In this document: one piece after another, positions 43,354-55,845 of the stretch | Position numbering within the stretch: the first letter of the stretch is position 1 | Layout of the letters: each line of letters opens with the position of its first letter | Assembly: GCA_946894095.1 (NCBI GenBank) | Contig: OX335651.1 | Location: 13,290,501-13,354,500 of the forward strand | Direction: 5' to 3' | DNA: 64,000 nucleotides | From: Incurvaria masculella | Lineage: Eukaryota; Arthropoda; Insecta; Lepidoptera; Incurvariidae | Notes under the pieces: model-generated | What the model was told of the DNA's origin: nothing | What the model saw: only the letters and a program-made list of their open reading frames with translations | The model's database searches: none | Translations under genes and position numbers: made by a program

Positions 43354-44089
43354 TGATCATATTTCTAATTTTCGCGCCTCACTTAATTGGCTTGACATTC
43401 GTAAACGCAGAAATACCCATGTTCTTTCCCTTCTCTTTGGTTTATTGAATAATCCAGCTGCTCCTAAATATCTTACTGATAGGATAGAACTCCTCTGTTC
43501 TCATGGCCTACCTCTCAGATCCTCAAATAATTTGCTTCTTGCTATTCCAGGACATAGTTCTTCATTCTACACAGATTCTTTCGCTGTCAGCGCTGCGCGT
43601 ATGTGGAACCAGCTTCCATTTGATGTACGCACATCTCAGTCAATTAATATATTTAAAGAGCGTCTTAAATGTCATTTCCTTACTTCCTGATTGTTTCTTG
43701 TCACATTGTTCTCAAAAATCAAGAGTATTTTTTTTCACACTATTTATCAAATATATATATTTATGTATATATATATATATATGTATTTTTTTTAATGTGT
43801 AAATCTGTTCATATGTTCTAAAATAATATTTGTGTATTTGTATCTTATACCTATTAATATGTTTAAGTGTATGTACATATTTGTATGTAATTTATTTTAA
43901 TATATAAATCCTTATTTTTAGGTTAGTTAATATTTTCGCTAATTCATTTTGTTTTACGTTTATTTTTTTGCCCGCCTCACTGCACCTCTCCTACATCTCT
44001 AAGGTTGAATGGTAGAGAATGCCTTATGGCATTAATATCCGCCTTTTTGTACCGTATGGCTGCAAATAAAGTATTTTTTCATTTCATTT
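43354..44089 (+). mobile_element. 5'-truncated non-LTR retrotransposon insertion
   Basis: Inserted into the CCGT-tract repeat with an 8-bp target duplication. It contains the end of an ORF2 (43355-43690, listed separately) and a 3' UTR of about 400 bp. The end is TGCAAATAAAGTA, then ATTTCATTTC. A dead-on-arrival LINE copy, younger than its host repeat. Confidence 0.82.
43355..43690 (+). pseudogene. LINE ORF2 C-terminus, truncated
   Basis: Reads DHISNFRASLNWLDIRKRRN, then FGLLNNPAAPKYLTDRIELL, and ends AARMWNQLPFDVRTS...NIFKERLKCHFLTS at TGA. MWNxLPxxVRxxxSxxxFKxxLKxHFL is the standard C-terminal signature of CR1/Jockey-type ORF2. No catalytic RT residues remain. Confidence 0.78.
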
Positions 44090-44222
44090 CAACAAATCGG
44101 TAAAATAAAAAAATAAAAATAAATTAAAGGGTTAAATTAAATAAATTAAAAAACGTGATTTTTTGGTGTTGATGGTACGGAACCCTTCGTGTGCGAGTCC
44201 GACTCGCACTTAGCCGGTTTTT

Positions 44223-46010
44223 TTCTTAATTCTGTCACAAAATGAAAATTAAATTATGCATTTACTTTATTATTATTTTAATAAAACAATGAAACGAAAA
44301 ATCAATGAAATCATGCATTGGTCATCTTAGCATAAGTGCGTGCGCATATGTGTGATACTCGTCATAATATTGTACTGCTGTACGGTGCACAACCGAATAA
44401 ACGCCACACTCGGCTTAGGCATTTAAATAGCGCACGCGGTTAGAGAGAGCCCATACTTCGCGGCGCCGCCCCCCCCCCCCCCCCGCGCGGTCTCGTCTTA
44501 ATCGTTAGTGCTATGCACAACATACTCTTTATCGGTCGCTGTAGCGTTTCGTGCCATCGACAGTAGAGTTTGGTAAACATTAAGGGCCTTGAACTGAAGA
44601 GTAGTCGGCCGCTAAGTGCAGCTCCCTGTTCTTACCGTAAGTTCGGTTAGCACTCAGTCATAACTCGCGGTTGAGTGTCAGTTATTAGAAGCGAGCCCAA
44701 TATAAATTGAAGTTAAAGTTTGCAAGTCATTGTTTCACACAAAGCTTGTGGTTTGGTGTTTTCTATCCAAATGTATTGTTAATGATTTTATTTTTGATAT
44801 TAAATTTTCTCAGTAATTTTTTATTTATTTATTTATTTATAGGTTCACAAACAGAGTAGTACACAGGATACACTGAGAATCACAAGCGGCATTTTAAAAA
44901 ATATGCACACTCCACTGGTAGTGAACACAACATGCATAAAAACAAACAAAACATAGAACAAATAGGTTATAAATCTGTTACATAACATTTACATTTAAAT
45001 TCAGATATAATTTAAACACTAGATTTATTTATTTTTTTATTTTATGTATAAATTTACTTATTCGGAAAACTAACAGCTCGACTACTAATACAAAACATGT
45101 TTTAAAAACTAAACATATCGCCAATTAATAAGTTTTCAACATAAAGAATATCCAAAATAATGTATACCTAACGATAAAAAACTCCAAAAGAAACAAATCT
45201 TGAGCTTAAAATATTAGCAGCATAATACAATGCTGTAGATACAGGATTTGCTACGTCGCGTAGCGCTCGGCCAATGCGCGCTCGTAGCGGTGCTACGCCG
45301 TGCCAGCAAGCGGCTACGAACTCACTGTTCACCGTGAAAATAAAGACTTCAACGCTAAACGAAACTTATGATTATTGCAACGTGGATTGGCGGTGAACAT
45401 ATCGTTTTAATTTTTATGTTGCAGGATGTTTGTGCATTGTTTTTGTGCTAAGGGGGTTTCGAACCAGTCCAGCCCAAACATATTTTCTTTACTATAAATA
45501 ACAATTTTAGGACTTATTTTTATCTCTATAAAAAAAATTCTGTGCCACCTAATGGGCTTCTAATTGCAATTCCAACAAAACCAATAAACTTGAAATTCAC
45601 AAAATATTTGGCGGCAAGAACTTTAATAAAATAAAATAACTTGTAACAGAAAGAAGCATACAAGCTGGGTTTTAGTACATCACTTTCAGGATACCTTAAA
45701 AACAAATAGTTAACTTAGGCGCCTATGGAAATGCTACATAAGTGACGATACGGAGATTGGATGAATGTGTGTATGCGAGTGTGTGTGATCGAGGGTCTGA
45801 GAAAAAGTAGGGTGCGTTAGTCATGTTACACCAGAGAATACTTGTAATGCTAAAAATTACATACAGTTGTAAGTAATTTAAACCGAGGATAGCTGTTTCT
45901 ATTGTTCCTTGTTCTTTGCCTTAATTTGCTCTACCGAGGAATTGTTTGGCAGTAGCATTTAGTTCTAAATGTATATTTTATAATTGTGGATGGAAAACTA
46001 TGTTATGTAA
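44223..46010 (+). other. PDSS1 intron 1, no gene seen
   Basis: Includes a run of about 17 C near 44469 in a GC-rich patch, TTTA repeats at about 44820 and long AT-rich stretches. No gene recognised. Confidence 0.4.
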
Positions 46011-46135
46011 ACCCATGAAGTTTCTTTGCGGGTTCTTCTTTACTGGGTTGATCATATCCGCGGATCTTTGTGACCTAACTTAGTATAGTTTGACTACCAA
46101 AAAGTTTAAATAAATGATATGAAATGAAATGTGTG
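46011..46135 (-). repeat. LINE 3'-end fragment
   Basis: Contains GAAGTTTCTTTGCGGGTTCT and CTTTACTGGGTTGATCAT, the reverse of the segment at 41280-41330. Confidence 0.45.
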
Positions 46136-46984
46136 GCAAATGGAGCCTTATATCTTTTGCCTTTGCAAATAAATATTTTTTAAATTTTTCTTAAAGTAAT
46201 CTTTGACTATTTAACCCATTGAAGAGAAAGGAACAAGAAATGGCGTGCGGTGGATATCGCGTCCCCGCCGTGTGATCAAAGTGACCATATAATTATATGG
46301 AAATCCGGCGTATGCCATACAGTCGAAACATCGCCTACGGCGCGCGAATGTGCTCTTAAATAGCGTTCGTCCAGTCAGTTCTCACCCATACAAACCCTCC
46401 ATTATGTTTGCATGTGGCATATATAAGTTTAAGTTGGGTTGGTAGTTTTCGAAAATTTGAGACCGCGGGTCTCTATTTAAGGCGCTAGGACTAGCCAACT
46501 ACTTGCGCCATACAAATGTACCTTTCAGCAAATGTAATAAAATGTAGTGAAACGCCTCAGAAAGTTCAAATAGAACTCCGGACTGATAATGGATTGTTAA
46601 TTATTTTTTGATTCCATCATTTATTTAAATTATAATACTAATAATAAAAAAGGCACATTATAAATCTGAAAGTAATATGATTTCTAGATGAAAGCAAAAA
46701 CAGCAAATATGCATATACAAATAATTCCATTTGCTTTTAGATTTCTACATTTAGTCAAAAAATATCGGAAATGGACACCGTTTCCGCAATGTATTTTGTA
46801 TAGATAAAGGAAACATACATTAACGAAAATAGGTTGATTCCTAGACAAGGAATCATACATTGAAAGAATGCCACTTCCTATGGTCAGACTTAGTTAGTTA
46901 ACTTGTGGTGCCTCGTCTAACTTTGCGATTTGGCTAGAACCAGGGCCTTAACCTATGTCTGATGAGGCCGCGTCGTGTCCGCAG

Positions 46985-47179
46985 CGGCCGGCTTGCGGCG
47001 TGTGGTGCGGGACGGGCGCGGGCGCGGGCGCGGGCGCGCGGGCGGCGGGCGCGCGGCGCTCCGTCAGCAGCCTGCAGAGCACCAGCACCGGCTCTCTGCC
47101 GGACTACGGCCAGCAGCTCGTCGACCCGTACCGGCTGCTCGACGACGACCTGCACGGCATATACGAGGACATACGCGCG
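46985..47179 (+). CDS. PDSS1: Polyprenyl diphosphate synthase subunit 1, exon 2
   Basis: Ends at the donor GCGCG|GTCAGT in phase 0 with the conserved segment LVDPYRLLDDDLHGIYEDIR (human form DPFKLGWRDLKGLYEDIRK). The start is set at the acceptor CGTGTCCGCAG ending 46984, which is in frame and phase 0 and so fits exon 1. An ATG at 46955 is also in frame but has a TAA one codon before it and gives no presequence. Upstream residues are a low-complexity Gly/Ala/Arg block (GTGAGAGAGARAAGARR) from CG-rich DNA, then SVSSLQSTSTGSLPDYGQQ. The 3' border is firm, the 5' border moderate. Confidence 0.8.
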
Positions 47180-47267
47180 GTCAGTACACACAATTGTATA
47201 CGTACAATACACGTACTTATCGATTCATTAACTATTCAATTGGCCTTAACATAAACTAGGTCGGAAT

Positions 47268-47350
47268 TGGAGAGTGATATGTATGCATGTATAATCGACC
47301 GTGAGGCAAGGACACATTCATTAAAAAAAACCCTGCAAAAATAATTACAA
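47268..47350 (-). repeat. tRNA-derived SINE, tail fragment
   Basis: ATGTATAATCGACCGTGAGG, then AAGGACACATTCATTAAA: the tail of the SINE seen complete at 16795-16990, head missing. Confidence 0.7.
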
Positions 47351-47364
47351 ATTGTGGGTATAAA

Positions 47365-47754
47365 GGGGTCGCCTTCATAAAGTCCAAAAAGCATAAGGTC
47401 CAAAACCCAGAACATCCAAAGGTATGTATTTTTCGTTTGTATTATATAATGCCTATACTATAACCTAACCTAACTATCCATGTTTAATTTAAGTTTAGAT
47501 TTAAGCAAGGTTATTTACGCTTAGATAGCAGTCAACTCAAATTGTAAATTTTATCTGTGAAAACATCTTTTTGGCTTTTGAAAATTACATTGTCCACTTT
47601 TGTATATTAATTGTGAATAAGCTGTAAGGTTCCCAATAAGTAAATAAATAAATAAATAAAAATTAATAACCTAATTGAATATATCCGTATTCATAAGTGT
47701 TTTGGACAGTATGGATTTTGGACCTTGGGCTTTTTGGACTTTATGATGCGTCCC
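47365..47754. mobile_element. MITE with about 45-bp inverted ends
   Basis: The left end GGGGTCGCCTTCATAAAGTC, then CAAAAAGCATAAGGTCCAAA, is inverted at the right as TTTTGGACCTTGGGCTTTTT, then GGACTTTATGATGCGTCCCC. About 390 bp with AAAT microsatellite inside. It sits between fragments of tRNA-derived SINEs in opposite orientations. Confidence 0.8.
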
Positions 47755-47757
47755 CAT

Positions 47758-47950
47758 ATGAAGCAGATGGCGTAATCGGTAGACGCAATATCCCTTGGAA
47801 ATACGCAATTGCTGGTTTGGGTCCAGCCTCGCAGTATATTCATAAAGTAGTTCTTTTTACACAGCTCTTTCTTTGATTAATGTGTCCCTGCTTCACGGTC
47901 GATTATACATACATACATATAACATCCTCGAAAAAGCGACGTACATGCTT
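47758..47950 (+). mobile_element. tRNA-derived SINE, near-complete copy
   Basis: Head CAGATGGCGTAATCGGTAGA with box B GGTTTGGGTCC at 47815-47825, then GCAGTATATTCATAAAGTAG, TGTGTCCCTGCTTCACGGTC and ATTATACATACATACATA. Same order as at 16990-16795. Confidence 0.75.
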
Positions 47951-49009
47951 AGTACGGAACATTATATTTACTTTAATCGGAGTTGTTTTCTGCGCCGACG
48001 CTTGCGCTTGGAAGGGACACAGATTCACCCGCCAATAATGCATACATCTATATGTTCCTTTCGTAAGGAATATGCAGTAGCATTGGATCATAAGCTCGTT
48101 AGTAATAGATCTAAGTTTAGATTTGCAAGAAAACAAAAAAAAAAAAATGTGTAGGAAATAGTACGGGATTCTATATGCATCTTTTAATGGACTACAGCCG
48201 TATGAGGGAACATATACATAAATCATTGCCACATTACATTGTCAGGCTCGCGCTCTCTTCGTCTTGATCTGAAGCAGTTTTTTATTTAACGTTTTTGTTT
48301 TTGTTTCTTTTTTTCTGGATTTATTTGAAAAATAGGTTGAAACTAATATGGTTGAGTAATCTCAAGAAGAACTATTTATGACTGCTTATAAGACAGCGCC
48401 GTTGAGATTTTAACAACATTGGCGATAAACTTTGCAAAGTGTGCCTGTCGTAAATCGTGATTCATAGTATTGTTGACGTGAAGCCCTCGGAGAACGTGCT
48501 CATAAGTAGTCAATAATAATGCTATTGCCAGTCATGTGTAACGTGTACTTATGATTAATATCTTTAACGTGTCCTTTGAAATAGTTTTCTATTGTTGAAG
48601 ATAGCGGCGGACCAAGTCATGAAAATTTGCTTTTCTTTTGAACAGCGCACTATATTGCCCACGCCAAACTTTCGACTAAGAGGTGCACGACCATGGATTT
48701 TTACTTTGGGTATTAATTATTTTGTACTTTGGTAAATCCAGAATTTACCGGACATTCAGATGAAAGATCTATAGGTTCGGTTGGTTTTCATAGGAGGAAA
48801 GTGGGCAGTGTACGGGTGCATTTTCTGACTATTGTGCGTTGATCAAAGGCAGCATGGGGACGGAGGCATATAATTATGCAGATCCGAAGAGCATTCTGCC
48901 TAGTTTAAACGATTATAGTACATACAGAGAGAGTTGTGCGCCTCCGCGTTCGGTCCCACTGCATTTTTTCCCTTGCAATTTGTAAGAGGCGACTAAGAGA
49001 TTTATCGTT

Positions 49010-49150
49010 CGTGGCTCGGATTCCACTTAAAATTGTAAGTGCTCTGCCTTACTGACTGGGTGGTAGAGTTTATCCCGCCATAGCATGGAATGAATGATGG
49101 TAGAAGCAGCAATAAGAATTTTCCATGTTTTCCATCCAGTTCAATGTAAA
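49010..49150 (+). repeat. LINE 3'-tail family, truncated copy
   Basis: CGTGGCTCGGATTCCACTTA, GGGTGGTAGAGTTTATCCCG and CATGTTTTCCATCCAGTTCA in family order; the end is missing. Confidence 0.6.
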
Positions 49151-49269
49151 AAGGTACCATGTAAAAGGCAACCGCGATACAGTCCACAGGATTGTGGATA
49201 CGGCAACCGGAAATATAATTCAGAGTCTCTTCGAGCCTGTAAACAAGGCACTGCCTATCCTCATCACTT

Positions 49270-49640
49270 GACCTCGACTTGGGGTCGGATGACTGGTGTA
49301 CCTGGCCGGGCTCGCGCCTTGTTGTTACCTTCATAGCAATTAATGTCGGTTGAGTCCAGCAGATCATTCGTCATGATGAGTGTTGGGGCCAGTACCGAAC
49401 CTTGCAGTACGCCAGCATCCACTGACATGGCTTCGATACAAAGCAACCGAGACATCATTTTTCGGCCATGCAGAAAGTCAGCGATCCAGTGACCCAGGCC
49501 AGATATAACTGTAGGATGTTAGCTATAGGTAAGCTTCCTATAGGAAAGCAGTGGTTCGTGCCGGACCCGGTGAAACACTTTCGCAATATTCAGGCCGATA
49601 ATATATGTTCGTCTGATTTTTTAAAACATCGTCCTTGTCA
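49270..49640 (-). pseudogene. Reverse-transcriptase domain relic (non-LTR)
   Basis: On the - strand, read with one frame break, it gives AKVFHRVRHEPLLS (motif A, usually AKAFDRVWH), then GLGHWIADFLHGRKM, then VDAGVLQGSVLAPTL (motif B, GVPQGSVLSPTLF) and TNDLLDSTDINCYEGN, where YADD has become YEGN. The catalytic Asp pair is lost. CR1/Jockey-like. Confidence 0.75.
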
Positions 49641-51093
49641 TGTGAGACATAACAAAGGTCCTCAGCAGATCGATTCAGCCGAAAGGCTTGCTGACCGATC
49701 GCTATCGATTGCCATTTAGAAACGAATTTACTATTTTTTCCATTCAAACGATTATACGGTTTTTGTAAGTTTCCGTTTGTTCGTTTATCCATGGGCCAAA
49801 CGATTCCAAATATTTCGGAGTAGTTTATTAATGTGCTAGGTACGCATTTCATACGATGTAATTGTTTTATTGTGATTATTTATTTCTTCGGAGACAGTTT
49901 GAAGTGCGACAAGTGGCACCGGGTTCACTATTCACCGCAAGTGTGTCAAAGTCACGAGCAAGCGCGCGCACATTGCGCAATCTCCATCGTCGGCTTACAA
50001 TCAGTGTAATTATCGCTCGCCTTAATTCCCACCTCCCGTTTCACACCTCTCACCACACATGTTTGCATCTACGGATCAGTTTCCCACTTCGATGCTGTGT
50101 GAAACTCAGCCGCAGATGGCAATGTCTCGGGAAAAATCCAAACCGGCCGCGCCACATTCATTAAGGGAAATGTGTTCTTAGGTTGAGATACTTAGACACC
50201 CTGGCACCGAACACCGGATGTTATATCTGACCGGTGTCTGGGAGACCTGTAATAGGAGATGCTCAACTGAACCTAGATTGCCTACTTTCTTATGCCAACT
50301 GGTCTGGAACGAGAATTTCTTGATATGTGTTTGTACTTTAATTGGAATGTACCATTAGCATTTTTCTTTATAAATAAGGGTATATGAAAGAGTAACTAAA
50401 TTGAAGTATGAATCTTATGAAAAAGTCCTAAATACCTATTAAAGACATCGTTTTGACAATGCTTGGAGTGGACATAAATATATACCGTTAATACCGAGAG
50501 TTGAATTACCAAGACGTTATTGTTTTAAATAATAACAGTTGTTCCGGTGGGAATGACTAGGTGATTTGAAACGCTTGCCACAATCTCAAAAGTTGCTGTA
50601 AATTTAATTATAAACCTATTATTATTTAACATTCCAAATAATGGCGCCCTTTAGATTTCTTTGAAGATATAGCAAATGTTTAGAATCGTCTTAACTATGA
50701 AAAATAAAGAAGGGTTTGCATTAAGGAAGGCTTTGCTTGATGAGCGAGGTTGTCTGGTCGTTGACCGCCACCGCGTTTGCACGCAGCCTTGCACTCGAAA
50801 TGTCATCAACTAACCGCTGGACGTTAATCATCTCGTTGACATTGAGAATCGCTTAATGAAGTCGTTTTCTCTATGCTTTCACTAGTCGTAGATTTAGACT
50901 CCAATATGAATGCTAATTTGCAGATTTTTATTTTTGGCACCTAAGGCCTTTCGCCTTCGTCACCAGCTCTACTAAAATCCAACACCTGGCGACCGTCTTT
51001 CCGTCTGTATGTCTACTTATAATTGGAGAACCACTTACCCGATTGAACGTAGTAGCTCTTTGGTGATTGACAGTTCTTCTGTTTAGTTTACCG

Positions 51094-51482
51094 CTAAGCC
51101 AACCAACAAACGAAATGAATATGAAAAGCGTGACGATGCGCCGAAAGTGGTCGGCGGAAGGTCATGGCCCCTGCAGTTGTGTAACACATGCCGAAATCCG
51201 CTAATGTCTGCCGTGGCCTCTCCGGCGCGTGATCAAATCGATACGCGAAGGCCGTGCAAGAGATCCACAGGTCAGCGCTGATGCGCACTGATTGTTCAAA
51301 ACCAGCGTTTGTTTGGTTTGAAAACCTTCGAGGCATAGAAGATGATATTCTGTTTGAAGGCTTACCGCACATGATGCGGAGCCTCCCGTGGGCTCTAATT
51401 TCAGGAGTACGGCCTGTCGTGACGGAGGTAGGTCTGTGACTACCCGCCGCTTCGCTCGACTTCTCAGTTTCCATGGCAACAC
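51094..51482 (-). other. Long open frames, unidentified
   Basis: Two overlapping - strand frames (126 and 93 codons) and one + frame (61 codons) over a moderately GC-rich block. No domain, signal or splice context recognised; a GAAGTCGAGCG string recurs at 51726. Possibly an old repeat. Confidence 0.2.
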
Positions 51483-52044
51483 TCGTACATCTTGAGGATG
51501 GGCTGCGTTCCGAAAATCATCTGAAGTGCAAACGTTCCGACTGCGTTTTCATCGACGTGTTGTCAAATCAAATCAAATCAAAAAACGTTGATTGCACTTA
51601 AATCGTACACAATGGTAGCGCTTAATGCCTAAGGCATTTTCCGCCTGTCTACCCTTTTTTACATAATGATACTAGGGTAGGTACAATAATACAGCGTGTG
51701 CCTCTTCGAAATTAATGGACACTGAGAAGTCGAGCGGAGCGACACGGGTAGTTTTGTAGTAGTCGTTTTATCCCGCGTAAGTTTTAAAACAGTGTAGAAA
51801 AGTAATGCGGTCTGGTTGAAGAACATTGTGCAAGGCATCAATCAAGATAGAGCATTGCTGCAATGAGCCGCGAACGCAATGCAGCTTTTGTTTGCTGAAG
51901 ATGGTCAGGCAGTGCAATAAACAAGTGACAATTAACACAACTCCAGGACGTGTCTGCGGCGACGAATAGAATGTGGTGATTCTTTTACACCTACTATAAT
52001 ATGTGCAGTGTACTTTGTTGCATATGCTGTTGATGACAAATAAT

Positions 52045-52165
52045 TGCGGGTTGATACCATCGCATTGGATTGACTGGTTCTTATTCCTTCGAGAATGCGG
52101 TGTGTTGGGCGGCTTATATCTTGACGGTGGGTGTGGTATTAGCCATCCATGCTCAGTAACTAAAA
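52045..52165 (+). repeat. LINE 3'-tail family, internally deleted copy
   Basis: GGGTTGATACCATCGCATTG is followed directly by CCTTCGAGAATGCGGTGTGT and GGTATTAGCCATCCATGCTC; the middle of the family is missing. Confidence 0.6.
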
Positions 52166-52974
52166 CCAATGGAGTAACTGTGAAAAAACATGTTTACTTT
52201 TTTTATCTAAACGTTAATTTATCCAGGGTTAATTTTTCGTTTATTACACTCCATTGACGTTATCACGCCCTTAATGCGATCTGCCTGAAAATACTGTGTT
52301 TCGTAATATCAATCACTCGGCTAGAATATTTATAGAGAAAATAGCGATGTGTGTCAACTCAAAACATGTAAGCCAAGATTACCGAATTAACGCCGCACCT
52401 TTCTTTCGAAACAATTTTCTTAACTTACAAAAAATTATGCTAGCAGAAATTTGAATTGCTAATATCAGCGAGGTAGTAGCTTAAACTGTCCTCTTACGGT
52501 GTCATGGACAGGGTTTGGTTTTTGTGATTTGTAATAGCTGCGTTTGCTTATGTTTTTATTATGTACATTTTGTATCTTTACTACTTTTATGATAAGTACT
52601 ACTTGTAGTATGAAATTACTAACCATTCAATTTTGATTTGATACAATTTCGTATCAATAATGACGAGGGCTCTATACACCCGAATTTTATTTTATTTTAG
52701 TTAAGCATTATTAGTTTCTCGGTATTGGTCAAAATCTCATATAGGAATCTATTATTACTTTATTGATAGGGATGCTCTCAAACCATTATACTCTTAATTG
52801 TCTGTAGGTGGTAGCATTTAAAGGGATATGTAACTATGTGATCAGCTGACAGTAGTAGTTTATGACAAAACTCATAGTATTAAAACGTAATGTGCAAGTG
52901 TTTCACAGTGTTGTGTTGCCACTGGAGCAGTGCATCGCTTAAAGGTCCTTGCTTACGGTGACGCTTGGCTCAGG

Positions 52975-53394
52975 TTATCTCTTTCCCTAAAATATGGTTG
53001 AAAGAGGTAATGGCTGTGCCCGGCGTGATGCTCGTGAACGGGTGCTGTTTGTGGGGACTGGCCTGCTGCAATTGGCAACATATTAGTTGGAGGGGATTGT
53101 CTTTGCAAATAAAATGACATTTGTCATGAACTGTTGCATACGGCATGGATTGTACATTTTTGTGTATTCATGTGAATTTAGTGTTTTACCTATTTTTTTG
53201 TTAAAATAATTGACAAACACTTTTGTAAACTTAGACTAAGAGGACGTTGAAAAAAAAAAACAGCGGAGTTTCTTTCCAGTTCTTCTTCGCTGTGTTTTGT
53301 TTTGCTGAACTGACCAATGCTAAAACATGACAAATCCGAGTGCAGTGTACTGTCTATGGATGATGAATAAACGATACAATACAATACAATACAC
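52975..53394 (+). repeat. LINE-like 3'-end repeat, copy 2
   Basis: Homologous to 5977-6303 over its whole length. Ends in ACAATACAATACAATACA, a pentamer tail as found at LINE 3' ends. Confidence 0.7.
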
Positions 53395-53903
53395 TATATT
53401 GATGACATTTTTAAGAAGTGTTTAGGTTTTTTAATCATTTCTTCAATTAATATTATTGCAAAGACGTTTTTACATATAAAAGATGTTGGCTTCATCTAAG
53501 TCTGAGGATAAAACATTTTGCAAGAAAACATTTAAATTCAGTAATAAAATTAAATAAATAAATTTTATTAATACAACTATTTCTACAGGAGACGTCTCAT
53601 AAAAAAAAAATGTCCGGCGTGAAGGTCACGCGCGATAGAAGTGTATTTTTTTGCTCATCATGTGTGTAGAGATTTTTTTTATCGACCAAGACATAATTAT
53701 TGAGAATAGTAAGGGTGTGGGTATGATCTCAGATGAAAAAACAATATGCACAAGCAGCGTTACGAGATATCGGTAGCGCCACTGCTTCTTCCTGTCCCCT
53801 GCCATCACCACATCCGAGATTTGTAGGTATTGTACTACGCATGTACCTTCACCCTCTCCCTCACTTCCTACCGCGGTCTTCCCTTTCACCACCAGTGCAT
53901 TCG

Positions 53904-54290
53904 TTTTTTTTTTTTTATGTGACTGGACATGATGGCTAATACCACACCTTCTGTCATGGTATTAGCCCAACACACCACATGGGAACTAGGTGCCATGCCA
54001 GGACCTTCCTTATATTGCTCGGCTACATTGAACTGGATGGAAAACACGGACAATTTTCATTGCCGCTTCGACCATCGTTCATTCAATGCGATGGAACCAA
54101 CCCGGGCGGGATTAACCCTACCACCTAGTAAGTAAGGAAGGGGATCTACAGTTTAACGTGGAATCCGAACCACGGCCAGCCTCTCTCAACGGTCTAATGG
54201 TCACCCATCCAAGACCAGACCGGACCCAGCGTTGCTTAACTTCGGAGAGCGATCGCCGAAGTGTCGCGCCACTGGGCCACTGAGCCTGAC
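53904..54290 (-). mobile_element. 5S-rRNA-derived SINE, full length
   Basis: T-run of 13 at the left. On the - strand the 5S-like head lies at 54254-54199 with the same AAGTTAAGCAACGCTGGGTC and TTGGATGGGTGACC strings as the + copy at 25714-26095, then body and tail. Very similar to that copy, so fairly recent. Confidence 0.87.
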
Positions 54291-55481
54291 GAGGCTGTTA
54301 GAGGGGAGACGCTGCTAAGCAAATCTCCTCCACCCCCGGTTGTCCTACCACGTACTCAACTGTTTCCCGCGATCATAATTGTCGTAACATTTTAAATTTT
54401 AGGCCCGACAGCAAACAATGTTCACTTTGGGCTCGAATGTGGCTACATTTTTATATTGCATGCGTACATTCAGTCCAAATGCAACCGATGCTTTTTAATG
54501 GGCTTCGTGAATTTCGCCTAATGGCTTGTGTGTAGTAAGACACAAACAATGCAGTCATGCTCGCCTTCGCAACTTGGTTCTGGACCCATTAGGTCGCCCA
54601 GTGAGAACGCAATCATATGAATTTGGACGAGAGCAACAATAACACGAGACGAATTGCTTTACGTAAGATTCTCATCCGGCGCGTTGTGTAGCCCGCATGG
54701 CGAGGTTAGGGCCAAATGATCGCGGAGGATGTTAACGGCAAAATGCTGATTAAGTTTATATGGACTTTAAATCGTGTCCTCGTTTTCTGATGATTAAATT
54801 GTCAATTATCGTTTGAGCTTGCTGCATTCAACATTATTGTGACCGGATATCTTGAGTGTCTATTATTTGTCGTGTTAATCCGCTATTTAAATATCGAACC
54901 TTTTAACCCTCATTAATTTCATCGTTAGTACGAGCAAGGTTCAAAGTCTTAAACAAATCACGTTTTTCTGACACGGATTTCTGTCAATATACCAATTGTT
55001 CTTTCCCTATGTACAGACCGCATCACCATCGGCGCCACAGTAGGCATTAGCATTTGCAAGGAAAACGTATGTGGGTCAAATCGTGTTGCGTCTTGGGTGA
55101 TGCCGTTTGTACATATTGAATTACGCTGTTCGAACAGAGTTGTTTTTTTTCTTCTAAGAAATCAATAACGAAGAAATTTCGAAACCGCATTTTAGATCAG
55201 GTCCAGATAAAAACCTCGTTATTTCGCGCGATTACGTGATGCGGCGTAACGTAATGCAAATGAAATTACATACAATCTAATATTGCTCGGTCCTAATTCA
55301 TCGCCGATCCAGCAGCGCATGCGCCGCTCTTAGCTGAACGTCCGGTGGTTTCGCAAAGCCCATCAGTGCAACGCGGGACCGCGAAACCAAACGAGTAAGG
55401 AAAGACGGGAGGGGCGACCGCGCGCAGCCACGTTTTAGTAATAATACATACACTGGCAAGTTCCAAGGACACGTATTAACA

Positions 55482-55845
55482 ACGGCCCGTAAGCTATGCT
55501 CCCCTAAAAACGGAGTTTACTAATCATTTGAAAACCGCTGTTCCAATTAAATTGATATTTAATGTCTAATATCAGGCATCAAATATCTGTGTCTGCACGC
55601 TATTGTTTTTTCGAAAAATCAAAACAGAATCAAACGTAACAACAAAAGAAAATTTTCATACTAATTTTGTTTTCTCTGTGGTTTGACGCAGGATAAATCT
55701 ATCGAAAAAACAAAGACATGCAGACACAGATATTTGTAGCCTAAATTTAGATACCAAATTTCGAGTGAAATGGAAAAGTGGTTTTCAAATTATCAGTAAA
55801 CTACGTTTGTATGGGAGGCGAAATTTTCTGATGCTTACGGGCCGA
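55482..55845. mobile_element. MITE with about 60-bp imperfect inverted ends
   Basis: The left end ACGGCCCGTAAGC, then GTTTACTAATCATTTGAAAA, is inverted at the right as TTTTCAAATTATCAGTAAAC, then GCTTACGGGCCG. Inner GTGTCTGCA and TGCAGACAC also pair. Confidence 0.75.

Larger units (their letters stand above)
43188..44222 (+). repeat. Dispersed CCGT-tract repeat, copy 5, split by LINE insertion
   Basis: Left part 43188-43353 and right part 44098-44222 together equal one normal copy. A LINE fragment inserted between them with an 8-bp duplication CAACAAAT at 43346-43353 and 44090-44097. Confidence 0.85.

Noticed and set aside
46955..46984. ATG at 46955 as the PDSS1 start codon
   Set aside because: In frame but directly after a stop, gives an N-terminus (MSDEAASCPQ) without presequence features, and an in-frame phase-0 acceptor follows. 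Not excluded, only less likely.
47758..47830. tRNA-Leu gene
   Set aside because: Box A and B are recognisable, but acceptor and anticodon arms do not pair convincingly and the sequence continues into a repeated SINE body.
51094..51482. 126-codon - strand ORF as a gene
   Set aside because: No domain, competing frames on both strands, no splice context; listed only as unidentified open sequence.
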